From Enterobacteriaceae bacterium (GTDB lineage Bacteria > Pseudomonadota > Gammaproteobacteria > Enterobacterales > Enterobacteriaceae): a DNA stretch of 44,835 nt. The DNA lies in contig JAIRVT010000061.1 in the NCBI GenBank assembly GCA_031253755.1, positions 1 to 44,835 of the forward strand, given 5' to 3'. The number at the start of each line of letters is the position of its first letter. Positions within the stretch are counted from its first letter, which is position 1. This document shows positions 1 to 8,718 of the stretch, one piece after another. The position numbers were made by a program, and so were the translations under genes. Below the pieces are notes generated by a model. That model was not told where the DNA came from and ran no database searches. It saw only the letters and a program-made list of their open reading frames with translations.

Positions 1-538
1 TGCCCCCGCCCGGTAACCGGCTGACTTTTTCCAGCGCCTGAAGGGCACCGCTGTGCCCGGCGGCCGCTTTTTGTGCCAGCCCGCCCGTAAAGCCGCCACC
101 GGGGAGAGCGCTGCCCATGCCGCCCGGCAGGCCAGCGGATTGCGGCCCCTTGATGATGCCCTTTTTGCCGACGGAGCGCATGACCACATCGTCCATGATG
201 TCATTCCTGCCCCCCGGCAGGCCGGTGGCTGACGGTTCTTTGATGATGCCGTTGTTGCCGACCCCTTTCTTGAACATCCCATCGATCATGCCCTGCTGGC
301 TGCCGCCCAGCAACCCGGCGGCTTTTTGCCCCTGTTGCACAAGCGATTGGGCTTTCTGCACTTTTGCCATCGTCTTTTCGCCGGCTGCTTTCGTGAGCGC
401 ACCCTCCGCGAGATCGGTCACCTTCTCTTTTAGCTGACAGGCTGCTTGTTCAACGATTTTATCGGTCTGTTGCCCCGTGCCTTGTTGCACAAAGCCGTGT
501 CCTGACGGTAATTCATCAAGATTCTTTTTAACTGACAT
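1..538 (-). CDS. T6SS tip/effector protein N-terminus, VgrG-like (partial)
   Basis: The minus-strand frame opens with ATG at 538, preceded by a GGGAG ribosome binding site, and runs without a stop to the window edge (179 residues seen). It begins 16 bp after the vasL stop, so it is the next gene of the T6SS operon. The visible part is an extension rather than a catalytic domain: a helical, Gln/Lys/Ala-rich first 80 residues with one Cys, then a Gly/Pro-rich stretch. Two near copies of a motif are present, GIIKEPSATGLPGG and GIIKGPQSAGLPGG, about 30 residues apart. Position after vasL is the usual place of the spike gene vgrG (tssI). I infer a VgrG with an N-terminal extension, but the diagnostic gp27/gp5 region lies outside the window. 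A PAAR or effector protein is the alternative. The reading frame is well supported, the name much less so. Confidence 0.6.
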   Translation of the reverse strand, partial: MSVKKNLDELPSGHGFVQQGTGQQTDKIVEQAACQLKEKVTDLAEGALTKAAGEKTMAKVQKAQSLVQQGQKAAGLLGGSQQGMIDGMFKKGVGNNGIIKEPSATGLPGGRNDIMDDVVMRSVGKKGIIKGPQSAGLPGGMGSALPGGGFTGGLAQKAAAGHSGALQALEKVSRLPGGG

Positions 539-554
539 GGTTTTTCTCCCTGAT

Positions 555-1916
555 TTATTTGCTGCCGGTCTGTTTGACGGTGTTGTCACGCTGTTCCACA
601 CTGTGGCGCAGCTGGTCATAACGGCCGAGCAGCGCGTTAAAACGGTCATCAATGCCTTTCATCAGGACGGGGGGCACGGTTTCCCCTTTTTCCACCCGCG
701 CACTCAGCTGGCGCAGCAGTTCTTCCAGCGGCACTTCGGCGCCGTGGCTGCGCTGGATGTCATAAATCGCGGTTTTCAGATAAGAAAGCGTAAAGCTGCC
801 CCGGGTGCGTTCCTGTAACAAAATTTTGTCCGCGAGCTGCTGGAGCTGGTCGCGCGTGGTGTACCAGCTGCCTTTTAACGGCACGCTGTCGATACGGGCC
901 GCCATCTGCTGTTGCCAGTGACGGGTCGCGGTTATTTGCTCTTCCGACTGCGGCCACTGTTTCTCGGCGGTGGCGGTCAAGAGCCGGGCGCTGTCCCAAG
1001 TGGCCAGCGGCGAGGTTTCCGCCAGTTTTTCCAGCTGGGTGGCATAACCGGGCAGGGCCGGCTGGTACAGCCACGCCAGACGGGCGCCCGCCGGCTGTTC
1101 GGCCATGACCGCCAGCTGTTGTTGCAGCGGTTTGTAAAACAGCAGCCAGCCGCCGATTAACACCAGCACGCCCAATACCGCGCCAATGCCAAAGCCCTGC
1201 CACGCCGTCAGGCCGCGCGGGGGCAGTTCCGGGAACTCGACCCTGACCCGCTGCTGGCTGTCCACCTGCGCAATGGCCGGTGATGGTTGCGATGGCGTGG
1301 GCAGCGGTGTGTCCGGTTCGGTGTCGGATTTGGACAGGTACACCAGCGGTGGCATCTGCACCGGCTGCTGGACCGGTTTCGGCGCGGCGCGCGGTTTTTC
1401 CAGTTTTTTCGCCGCGTTCTGGAAGAACCACAGCAGGTTTTCCACGCGCGGCAGCCGTTTCAGGTCGGATTGCTGTAACCGGTCGATAATCAGCTGGAGC
1501 GCCCGCTCCGCCCGGTAAATCATCCGCAGGTCACTGGCGGCAAAGTCCAGCTGGCGCAGGATGCTGCCGGTACGGGTATGAAACCATTCCAGCAAATCGG
1601 TGCGCACCTGCGGTTGCGGCGGCCACAGCGCGTCCCATTCACTGACAATCACGCCCGCCAGCAGTTCACAGCCTTCGGTAAAGCCCGCCAGCCCGTTCAG
1701 CTGCATCCGGGCCAAGGTGTAATAAATGGCCGTCTGCAAATCGACGCCGTTGGTTTTGAACAGGGTCAGTGACAGTGATTCCACCAGCATCCAGTTCACT
1801 TCCGGCTGCGCGGGATGGCTGGTTTTGTTGATTTCATCACGAATGACCAAAAACTCCGGCAGGTTCAGGGGACTGCCGCCCGCCCGGATAATCAGGTTGT
1901 CAGGGTATCCGCTCAT
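555..1916 (-). CDS. vasL: T6SS TssA-like protein with VasL C-terminal domain
   Basis: 453 residues. Residues about 5-110 resemble the ImpA N-terminal domain shared by TssA proteins (NLIIRAGGSPLNLPEF, then an SHPAQPEVNW stretch and an LWPP motif). A Pro-rich linker follows at about 175-235, then one membrane segment at about 240-261 (GIGAVLGVLVLIGGWLLFY) and a helical C-terminal part. This layout matches VasL-type short-TssA relatives, membrane-anchored accessory factors thought to help sheath and baseplate assembly in family members. An in-frame ATG lies 15 bases further upstream at 1931. I chose 1916 because GGAG is 9 bases ahead of it and because family proteins start near the residues MSGYP. 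The 1931 ATG abuts the T-run of a terminator. Operon neighbours are tssM upstream and the VgrG-like gene downstream. Confidence 0.85.
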   Translation of the reverse strand: MSGYPDNLIIRAGGSPLNLPEFLVIRDEINKTSHPAQPEVNWMLVESLSLTLFKTNGVDLQTAIYYTLARMQLNGLAGFTEGCELLAGVIVSEWDALWPPQPQVRTDLLEWFHTRTGSILRQLDFAASDLRMIYRAERALQLIIDRLQQSDLKRLPRVENLLWFFQNAAKKLEKPRAAPKPVQQPVQMPPLVYLSKSDTEPDTPLPTPSQPSPAIAQVDSQQRVRVEFPELPPRGLTAWQGFGIGAVLGVLVLIGGWLLFYKPLQQQLAVMAEQPAGARLAWLYQPALPGYATQLEKLAETSPLATWDSARLLTATAEKQWPQSEEQITATRHWQQQMAARIDSVPLKGSWYTTRDQLQQLADKILLQERTRGSFTLSYLKTAIYDIQRSHGAEVPLEELLRQLSARVEKGETVPPVLMKGIDDRFNALLGRYDQLRHSVEQRDNTVKQTGSK

Positions 1917-1931
1917 GTTTGTGTTCTCCAT

Positions 1932-1955
1932 AAAAAACCCTGCCCGAAGGCAGGG
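1932..1955 (-). terminator. Intrinsic terminator with UUCG loop between tssM and vasL
   Basis: On the minus strand CCCTGCC pairs with GGCAGGG (7 bp) around a TTCG tetraloop closed by C-G, an exceptionally stable RNA loop, and is followed at once by six T. The T-run ends one base before the alternative vasL ATG and only a few bases before its GGAG ribosome binding site (1926-1929). It should end part of the main tss transcript after tssM. There is no room for a promoter between it and vasL, so vasL would depend on read-through or on a start inside the repeat upstream. Confidence 0.8.
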
Positions 1956-1956
1956 G

Positions 1957-2040
1957 TATACCCGTCGTCTTTCAAGCTGCCTCTTTGTTGGCTGCTCTCA
2001 CTTGTCGCCGCGATGCAACTCGAAATCCATAGGGTATATA
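1957..2040 (-). repeat. Dispersed intergenic repeat, copy A (84 bp)
   Basis: The ends match another element at 32476-32538. On the minus strand both share GGATTTCGAGTTGCATCGC near the left end and CTTGAAAGACGACGGGTATA at the right end, with an unrelated middle of different length (longer here). The extreme ends form a short inverted repeat, TATACCC/GGGTATA. It occupies most of the tssM-vasL gap, between the tssM stop and the terminator. It resembles the small palindromic, non-coding repeats common in Xenorhabdus, Photorhabdus and Yersinia genomes. The family name was not determined. Confidence 0.75.
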
Positions 2041-2064
2041 GCTGAAGGAATCGATGTTGTGACC

Positions 2065-5000
2065 TCAATAAAGGGTGTCCGGCAGTTTGAACTGGCTGAA
2101 CAGCCCACCGGCAAACGGGTTGTCCGATTCATCCACAAAGATGCGGTAGGTCATTTCGCCGCCATCCACGCTAAAGCGCACATCAAAAGAGCTGGCCTGT
2201 ACGTTGATCAGCTTGCCGCTGTTAATCAGCCGCAACTGCGCCCACGGCCCGGTAAAGCTGATGGCACGCGGTGACAGGTTGCTTCTGTCCGGCATCAGGG
2301 TCAGCTTACTTTCGGTGCCTGCCCGCATGGAGTTCGGCCATATCAGGCGCGCCACGTTACTGCGGCCGTGGGTGTAATCCACCAGCTGCCCGTCCAAATT
2401 CAGCAGGGCACGGCGTTTATTGCCGGTCAGGCTGACAGGCTCGATGGCAAACTGGGTTCCCAGCCCGTTTTGTGGCGAGAAGAAGGTGGCGCGAATGCGG
2501 TCCGCGTTCTCCAGCTGTTTCAGCACATCCGGGCGGATCAGGTTGCTGCCATCCGTGCCGGTGGTGAGGCTGTTGGTGACAAACGCTTTCAGGTTCTGTT
2601 TGTAGAAGGTATCCAGTGTCCCGTCCGGGCGGAAGAAACGCTCAAACTCGCTTAACGGCACTTCGTCTTTCGCGTCCGGATTGAACGGATAGCGGCCCGC
2701 CAGATAGGTGTTGTACTGTTTGACGACGGTATCCTGCCATTCCACTTCCAGCGACCGGACCGCTTCCATCATCACCACACGCCATGCCTGATTTGCCAGA
2801 TCCTCAACCCAGCGGTTCAACGGCTCCGGCAGGGTTTTCGCCATCTGCTGGACTTCAAAAATGGCATCGCTGTTGTTTTTATCCAGCCGCATCTGTACCG
2901 CTTGCAGGGCCGATTTACCCGGTGTCGGTGAGTTCTGGATAGACAGCAGGTAACGGTGCAAATCCGTCAGCTTCTGGTAGACACTTTGCATCGTGCTGTC
3001 TTTACCGCCACTTTCGTCCAGCACGCTGGTTTCTTTCGAGAAGCTGCGGCTGATCCCCATCAGCAATTTGTAATCGCGTTTCCCTTGCAGGACCTCTTTT
3101 TCGGCCTTGCTGACATTGCTGTCGATGAGGGGAGGATTGGTGTTATCGCTCAGGATTTGCAGCGCCCGTTTGAACGGCTGTTCACCGCTGATCACCTGTT
3201 CAATGGCACTGATCGCCTGCGGCAAATCGTCGAAGTCACGCACTTCAAGGTTATTCATTGCCGCCCGCCAAGTGGCGGTGTAATCCGCCAGATACAGCTC
3301 ATCGATGCCCTGCTTGATGGTTTGCTGATCTTGCCCGCTGTACTGGTTATGCTGGGCTGAATTTTTCATTTTGGCTAAATTCAGGACCCAGCTGTCCATT
3401 TCGGTCAGCTCGATCAGCTGGTTTTCCTGCTGGGTGTAATAATCCATCAGGCCATGACGGGTCAGGAACTGCGGGATCTCCAGCCGTTTTTCGTTACCGG
3501 CCACAAACACATTGTCAAAGCTCGGCCCAATCTGGTCACGCAGGTTAATCGGCGCGGGCAGGGCATCCTGTGCCTTGATACGCAGGTTCTGGTAAACCCG
3601 CTGTTTTACGGAGAGCGCACTCAGCTCCTGCTGCGCCAGCCGGATCGGTTTCACAAACGGAGCGAAGTTATCAATGGCTATCCGGTCGCCTTTGTCACGG
3701 CTTCCTTTCCAGTCCGTGTGCGCCAGCGCGTAACCCAGATGGGTCATCAGCGCATCCTGCACGCCGCGCTGACCGTAAAACACCTTGCTCCAGCGCTCGC
3801 GCATATACTGCTCAACCAAGCCGCTATTACGCTTGCTTTTATCTTCCATCATGCGCATGACACGCAGGATTTCGAGTTTCTCTTCGCTGCCCGCCGGAGC
3901 TTTATTCAGGTCATCCAGCAACACGTGCATCAACGAAGGCAGGAAATGCTGCTCCAGCAGGTTCAGGTAGGTGTTTTCGACTTTCTTGCCGACGCTGCTG
4001 CCCTGATATAACCCCATGTCGGTCAGGAAAGAGGTTTTCTCATGGTAGTTGCCGTAGGCCAGCGTGGCGTCACGAATCGGGTTCAGCAACGGCAGCTGGA
4101 GGCTGCCATAATTGTCATTGCCTTTCGGCGCAGGGACGGAGAGGAATTTTTTCGCCTCTGCCAGTACGTCTTCCCCGGCGCGGTAGTTTTTCTGGTAGAA
4201 ATAGTGCCAGCCGCCCCACGTTGCCAGTATGACCAGCGCACTGACGGTAGAGAATGTGTAAAGCTGGCGGCGGTTGCGGCTCAGCCAGATACGGTTTTCT
4301 GCCGCCAGATTCGGCTCAGCCAGCAGGACGTCTTCAAACAGGGTTTGGGTAAAATAAGGCAGCGTATCGCCGGCGGGCCAGGTCGGAAAGGCCTGTGAGC
4401 CGAGGTGATACTGCGCCGAGGCTGACTGGGTGAACATGTCATCCATCTGCCCGACCTGATGGGCGGAAGTCAGGTAAACGCCACGCAGCATCGGACGGTT
4501 GTTCTCATCGTTATACAGGATGTCATCCAGCATCTGGGTAATGTAGCTGTGCAGCCCCTGAATCTGACGGGTGAAGCTGAACAGGGCGCTGCGCTGGTTG
4601 GCATCAACGCCATTGAGCATCATATCCGGCATCGCGGCGTTCAGGTTGTTCATCCATTGTTGCCAGAACTGCTCCAGTTCACCGCACCAGACTTTTTCGT
4701 CGCGGCGGTTATAGTGGTTGTTGTTCAGGCTGAAAGTGACGCCCAGAATCTGGTCACGCTGTTTGCGATCCAGCGATTGGTACATCGCTTCGAAACCATG
4801 TAACAGGTCGATTTTGGTCATCACCAGATAGATAGGCAACTGGCTGTGGAATGTCAGGCGGATTTCCTGTAAGCGCTGGTGGATTTCCCGCACGTAGCGA
4901 TCCCGTTGTTCGCGGTTATCGGTCATCAGGCGCAGTGTGTCCACGGTCAGAATAATGCCGTTCAGCGGCTGGCGCTGGCGGTTTTCTGACAGCCAGTTCA

Positions 5001-5664
5001 GCAGCGATTCCCACAGGCGGCTGTTGATCTGCGGTTTGTCACTGTTCAGCGGAACCGGTTGGTCAATCAGGCGGCCTTTCGGGTCGATGATGACCGCTTT
5101 TTCCCCTAACCAGCAGCGCAACAGCAGCTCCATTTCCCCATCCTGACGCAGGTATTCCGGCGCGGCGATTTCAGACAGTTTGTAACCTTCTTTAATCAGC
5201 GATGTTTTACCGCTCTGCTGGCTGCCGATCACCATGTACCACGGGCGTTCGTACAGGTAATTGTAAGAATCCAGATGGCGCTGTAACTGGGATTTCCAGT
5301 GGTCAAGGTAGCGATCCTGATATTCGATATCGACGCGTACCGGGTCAACCACTTTCAGTTCAACGTCAAGGTTCAGCTTTTCCAGCTGGCGCAGGCGACG
5401 CCACGCTTTCATGCCGATCCAACCCAGCACCGCCATCACGATCAGGGCGGTTGCCAGCCAACGGGCGGAAAGGTCTTCCAACGGGCGTTCTTCGCGGATT
5501 TTCAGTTCCGGTCCCCACCACCAGACGGCAATCAGCAGCAGGCAAGGGATCAGTGCCAGAATCAGCGCCATCACGCCTTTGAAGCGCGAGGTGGATTTAA
5601 ATTTCCCTAACACCGGCAAGAGCGATTTCAGTTGAGAGATTGATGACAAAGAGGGCCATTTCAT
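2065..5664 (-). CDS. tssM: T6SS membrane complex protein TssM (IcmF family)
   Basis: 1199 residues, normal for the IcmF/TssM family. Two membrane segments lie near the N terminus (about 29-50 and 68-86), then a cytoplasmic domain with an intact Walker A motif, GSQQSGKTS, at 147-155. A third segment near residue 470 is followed by the large periplasmic part, which ends in the C-terminal beta-rich IcmF domain. TssM joins TssL in the inner membrane and reaches TssJ at the outer membrane, forming the trans-envelope channel. The start overlaps the tssA stop in an ATGA arrangement, so the two are translationally coupled. Because Walker A is intact, nucleotide binding is possible, as in TssM proteins that keep the motif. 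Downstream come a dispersed repeat and a terminator before vasL. Confidence 0.97.
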   Translation of the reverse strand: MKWPSLSSISQLKSLLPVLGKFKSTSRFKGVMALILALIPCLLLIAVWWWGPELKIREERPLEDLSARWLATALIVMAVLGWIGMKAWRRLRQLEKLNLDVELKVVDPVRVDIEYQDRYLDHWKSQLQRHLDSYNYLYERPWYMVIGSQQSGKTSLIKEGYKLSEIAAPEYLRQDGEMELLLRCWLGEKAVIIDPKGRLIDQPVPLNSDKPQINSRLWESLLNWLSENRQRQPLNGIILTVDTLRLMTDNREQRDRYVREIHQRLQEIRLTFHSQLPIYLVMTKIDLLHGFEAMYQSLDRKQRDQILGVTFSLNNNHYNRRDEKVWCGELEQFWQQWMNNLNAAMPDMMLNGVDANQRSALFSFTRQIQGLHSYITQMLDDILYNDENNRPMLRGVYLTSAHQVGQMDDMFTQSASAQYHLGSQAFPTWPAGDTLPYFTQTLFEDVLLAEPNLAAENRIWLSRNRRQLYTFSTVSALVILATWGGWHYFYQKNYRAGEDVLAEAKKFLSVPAPKGNDNYGSLQLPLLNPIRDATLAYGNYHEKTSFLTDMGLYQGSSVGKKVENTYLNLLEQHFLPSLMHVLLDDLNKAPAGSEEKLEILRVMRMMEDKSKRNSGLVEQYMRERWSKVFYGQRGVQDALMTHLGYALAHTDWKGSRDKGDRIAIDNFAPFVKPIRLAQQELSALSVKQRVYQNLRIKAQDALPAPINLRDQIGPSFDNVFVAGNEKRLEIPQFLTRHGLMDYYTQQENQLIELTEMDSWVLNLAKMKNSAQHNQYSGQDQQTIKQGIDELYLADYTATWRAAMNNLEVRDFDDLPQAISAIEQVISGEQPFKRALQILSDNTNPPLIDSNVSKAEKEVLQGKRDYKLLMGISRSFSKETSVLDESGGKDSTMQSVYQKLTDLHRYLLSIQNSPTPGKSALQAVQMRLDKNNSDAIFEVQQMAKTLPEPLNRWVEDLANQAWRVVMMEAVRSLEVEWQDTVVKQYNTYLAGRYPFNPDAKDEVPLSEFERFFRPDGTLDTFYKQNLKAFVTNSLTTGTDGSNLIRPDVLKQLENADRIRATFFSPQNGLGTQFAIEPVSLTGNKRRALLNLDGQLVDYTHGRSNVARLIWPNSMRAGTESKLTLMPDRSNLSPRAISFTGPWAQLRLINSGKLINVQASSFDVRFSVDGGEMTYRIFVDESDNPFAGGLFSQFKLPDTLY

Positions 5665-7154
5665 GGGTTAACGCTCCTGTTTGAAGCTGTATCCTTATCA
5701 AAAGGGATTTTTTCAGCACCTGTTTTTTCAATGCCTATTTTTTCAACGCTTGCTTTTTCAACTAATCGCGTCAGCAGGCTGGGTTCCCATTGGGTCAGTA
5801 GCATGTGTTGTCCAGTGTGTAACAAGTTCCGGTAGTGCTGTTGTGCCAGTGCTGTCATGCCCGCTTCTTCAAACAGTTGGGCACTGAGCAACTGACCATA
5901 AAATTGATCACGGGGTTCCGTGAGGTGCTGCTGATGTTCTTCCAGCATTTTCAAAGCCGCTTCCAGCCCCTGCTGCTGGAAACATTGCCAGATAGCTTCC
6001 TGATCCGCCGATACTGAACCACCGCCGCCGGCAGCGACCGGTTCCGGCGCCAGCCAGTCCAGTGTTTCCGGCGAAACAAACGGGCTCATATCGGAAAAAC
6101 TTAAGGTTTTTAATATCGGCAGCCGTTCCAAAAACCCATTCAGCTCATGGCGAATGGCCTGTGCCACCTGTTTGTAGCCCAGTTGCATTGCCGCCTGAGC
6201 CGCAATGTAGTGCCCATCCAGCCAGTACGGTGCCAGCGCCAGACTCTGTTCAATCTGTACCAGCAGTTTGTTATCCGCCGTCGGCAGTTTTGACTGATAC
6301 TCAGCGGTACGATCCGCAGAAGCCGGTGCCAGCGGGGTTTTACCCGTGGCATTCGCCATCGGTGCCGTGGTGATGGTGTACCAGACCGCATGACGGCGCA
6401 GGCTATAACCGACCGGCGATTCGGGATAGCGTTCACACAGCAGATCGGCGACCGTCATCAGCGTCTGTTTCCAAGCTTTATCGCTGGAGCTGTTGACGTC
6501 GACTTCCGGCATCGGTGCAACAGCGTTTATCTGAGCAGAAGATGATTGTGATTCAGTTCCGCCCTGCGATGAAGATGCCGCCACAGGCGCAGGCTGCGAG
6601 GGCGCGCTGACGGCTTCCGGCTGACGGTTATAACGGATACGCAGCTGGTCGGCTTCTTTCGCCAGTTCCGGCTCGCGGTCATGCCAGCACTGTGCCAGAT
6701 GTGCCCAAATCCCCTGTGCATCTTCCCGCTGACTTTTGCTGGCTTTCTCGGTGAAACTGGCCTGCGCCGACTCAAAACGTTTAAGCACCTGTTGTGCCAG
6801 ACGGCGTTTCATCAGCGGTTTATTCGGCCACGCTTTTTCCCAGTAGTTTTTGACGTACTCGGTCAGCAGTTCCATCGCCAACAGCAACTCCGTCGGTTGA
6901 CCGGCGTGTTGCAGGGTACGCAGCAAATGCACCATCAGGCGGAAATCTTTGCTGGTCTCACTAAAAAGTTGCAGCGCCTGTCGCTGGATCTCTTCGACAT
7001 CCAGCGAGCCATGTGACAGCGAACCGAATTTAATCATCTCGCCATCAATAAACTCCCATGCGGGATCACTTTCTCCCAGCGCCTTGCCAATCTGTGCGTC
7101 GGACAGGGGCGCCAGCAGGGAGCCGAACCAGTCGAATCGCGTTTTAATATCCAT
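5661..7154 (-). CDS. tssA: T6SS cap/baseplate organiser TssA (ImpA/VasJ type)
   Basis: 497 residues from the ATG at 7154. A longer reading from a TTG at 7166 would overlap vasI. The ATG lies 5 bases after the vasI stop, with a poor ribosome binding site, so coupling is likely. The N-terminal ImpA domain (about residues 5-130) holds the typical AWEFIDGEMIKFGSLSHGS and AWPNKPLMKRRL stretches. A Ser/Gln/Ala-rich linker lies at about 190-225, and a helical C-terminal domain follows. TssA proteins recruit and prime the baseplate and cap the growing sheath. The last about 25 residues are odd: a run of pentapeptides of the form xEKxx, encoded by a 15-bp tandem array at 5709-5768, looks like a recent tail extension. 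This is the second ImpA-domain protein of the cluster besides VasL. Confidence 0.93.
   Translation of the reverse strand: MDIKTRFDWFGSLLAPLSDAQIGKALGESDPAWEFIDGEMIKFGSLSHGSLDVEEIQRQALQLFSETSKDFRLMVHLLRTLQHAGQPTELLLAMELLTEYVKNYWEKAWPNKPLMKRRLAQQVLKRFESAQASFTEKASKSQREDAQGIWAHLAQCWHDREPELAKEADQLRIRYNRQPEAVSAPSQPAPVAASSSQGGTESQSSSAQINAVAPMPEVDVNSSSDKAWKQTLMTVADLLCERYPESPVGYSLRRHAVWYTITTAPMANATGKTPLAPASADRTAEYQSKLPTADNKLLVQIEQSLALAPYWLDGHYIAAQAAMQLGYKQVAQAIRHELNGFLERLPILKTLSFSDMSPFVSPETLDWLAPEPVAAGGGGSVSADQEAIWQCFQQQGLEAALKMLEEHQQHLTEPRDQFYGQLLSAQLFEEAGMTALAQQHYRNLLHTGQHMLLTQWEPSLLTRLVEKASVEKIGIEKTGAEKIPFDKDTASNRSVNP
5709..5768 (-). repeat. 15-bp tandem array, four units, in the tssA 3' end
   Basis: On the plus strand the units read TTTTTCAGCACCTGT, TTTTTCAATGCCTAT, TTTTTCAACGCTTGC and TTTTTCAACTAATCG. 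Because 15 is a multiple of three, the array is read as the pentapeptides VEKAS, VEKIG, IEKTG, AEKIP at the TssA C terminus. The unit has the same length and A5 core as arrays at 21761, 23146, 23417 and 42921. Confidence 0.85.
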
Positions 7155-7159
7155 GTCGA

Positions 7160-7867
7160 TTACCAACGGCAGGCTTCGCGCAAGGGTTTCGCGGCCTGCT
7201 CCAACTGAGAAATGTTAAAAGTTACCGGGCTGCCCTGGCTGGGTGTGATAGTCATCTGATCGCTGCCCATTAAGCGTTTGATTTCATCAATGCCCGGCAA
7301 GCCGCGGCTGGCTTCCCATAAGTAACCGCGTTCCCGCAGGAACCATTCGGTTTTGAACTGGGTTTTATCGGTGGTAATCGTGACTGCACTTGATTCCGCC
7401 GGTTTAGGCATCGCGACCTGCAAACGAGTGATGCGATCAATGCAGCTCAGCATCAGAACCGGGCGCGGTGGAGGAACGCCGACGGCAGGTGTGGTCAGGA
7501 TGATCCGTGTCGTGCCGTTTTCGCTCTGGGTCGAAATGAAACCGGTGGAATAATCGGTCCGTTTCATTTCCTGCTCCATTGCCTGACGCCACATCGGCCC
7601 CATATTTTCCAATACGATCGGTACAGCATTGGCCCGAAGGTTATCGAATGCCTTGTCATAACAGGCCAGCCGGATAAGCGCCGAGGGTTCAGCGCGGCAT
7701 TTTTGCAGTTCAGCCAATTGCTTTTCCTGTTGTTCTAATAGCTCCTGTTGTACTGCCACTTCCTGTGGATCGCGCTCTGCGGGTTCGGTGACGCCCGGAA
7801 TCTCCGCAAGTTTGGGATTTCCTGCCAATGACGCAAGTAATGAACTGATAATTAACACAATATTCAT
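7160..7867 (-). CDS. vasI: T6SS-associated periplasmic protein VasI (TagO family)
   Basis: 235 residues. A hydrophobic N terminus (MNIVLIISSLLASLAG) acts as a likely signal peptide. It is followed by a Gln/Glu-rich helix and the family signature with paired cysteines, CRAEPSALIRLACYDKAFD, at about residues 58-76. The rest is a beta-rich domain containing GSPVTFNISQLEQAAKPLRE near the end. VasI/TagO proteins are accessory T6SS components of V. cholerae-like systems. Their exact role is not settled, but a periplasmic assembly or quality-control function is usually proposed. The start overlaps the end of the upstream VasH-like gene by 4 bp (ATGA) and the gene is followed 5 bp later by tssA. Confidence 0.88.
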   Translation of the reverse strand: MNIVLIISSLLASLAGNPKLAEIPGVTEPAERDPQEVAVQQELLEQQEKQLAELQKCRAEPSALIRLACYDKAFDNLRANAVPIVLENMGPMWRQAMEQEMKRTDYSTGFISTQSENGTTRIILTTPAVGVPPPRPVLMLSCIDRITRLQVAMPKPAESSAVTITTDKTQFKTEWFLRERGYLWEASRGLPGIDEIKRLMGSDQMTITPSQGSPVTFNISQLEQAAKPLREACRW

Positions 7868-8718
7868 AATTTACACCCGTATTTTGCCAGTTTATAAATC
7901 AACGTGCGCTGAGGAATGCCCAGACTTTCGGCGATCAGTCTGGTATCGCTGCCATACTTACGCTGACGTTGAACTAACACGGCACTTTCAAATTCTTCTA
8001 TGGCCTTTGGCAGATCATCGATGTGACTGTAATCCACGGAGATACTGCCTGTTCCGGTGTTTTTCGATTCACTCAGCGAAGCAAGCAGTTCATCCAGTTG
8101 TTTTTCTTTCTGGCGCTGTACCTGAAATACCTGACGGATTTGGCGCAGCTGCCCACGTAGTTGTTCGAGTTCCTGTAATTTTTTTAGACGATGCTGCATT
8201 ACATGGCAATAAATACCGAACATGTTGTCATTATTGGTAAACTGGCTGACATCTTCGGCAAAAATAGCAATAACGCCACACGCCTGACCATTACAGTCAA
8301 ACAGAGGAATACCGTACAACCCACAGTTATGCGGTAATTCGGCAACGAATGTACGGAAGTGAAGATCGTCAATACGCGCCCCGTGATTAAGGGAACGCCA
8401 GACGGTGGGCGTTCCCTTGCGCAGTACCTGTATCAGCGGGTTATTGACGTCATCAATGTTCACAAACAGTCTGCGTGAGCGGGTTTGCTGCGATTCCGGC
8501 AGGTCCTGATCCGACAGGTCGATCGCTGACAGAAAGACATTTGGCTGAGCAATGTCAGGCCAATTACAGCATTCCAGCCTGTTTTCATGGATGTTAAGCA
8601 GAAAAACCAACAGGGCATCAAAACGCGCGTTTTGGTTAACCAGCAAAAAATGGCTAACCAATTGTTCAATAGTGTCATTTTCCAATAACGCTAACGCGCT
8701 TTTCAGCCGCTGTTTCAT
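7864..8718 (-). CDS. VasH-related regulator lacking the AAA+ domain
   Basis: 284 residues in the place where V. cholerae-type clusters carry vasH, the sigma-54 activator. Residues about 20-175 look like a GAF-type sensory domain (NCGLYGIPLFDCNGQACGVI). A coiled-coil helix follows at about 176-215. The C terminus, about 235-284, is a Fis/NtrC-type helix-turn-helix (LIAESLGIPQRTLIYKLAKY). A typical VasH is about 530 residues with a central AAA+ ATPase carrying Walker A and GAFTGA. None of these is present here and the ORF is uninterrupted, so the central module is missing rather than frameshifted. Without GAFTGA the protein cannot remodel sigma-54 polymerase in the known way. It may be a DNA-binding modulator or repressor. 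Its start overlaps the tssH stop by one base. Confidence 0.75.
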   Translation of the reverse strand: MKQRLKSALALLENDTIEQLVSHFLLVNQNARFDALLVFLLNIHENRLECCNWPDIAQPNVFLSAIDLSDQDLPESQQTRSRRLFVNIDDVNNPLIQVLRKGTPTVWRSLNHGARIDDLHFRTFVAELPHNCGLYGIPLFDCNGQACGVIAIFAEDVSQFTNNDNMFGIYCHVMQHRLKKLQELEQLRGQLRQIRQVFQVQRQKEKQLDELLASLSESKNTGTGSISVDYSHIDDLPKAIEEFESAVLVQRQRKYGSDTRLIAESLGIPQRTLIYKLAKYGCKL

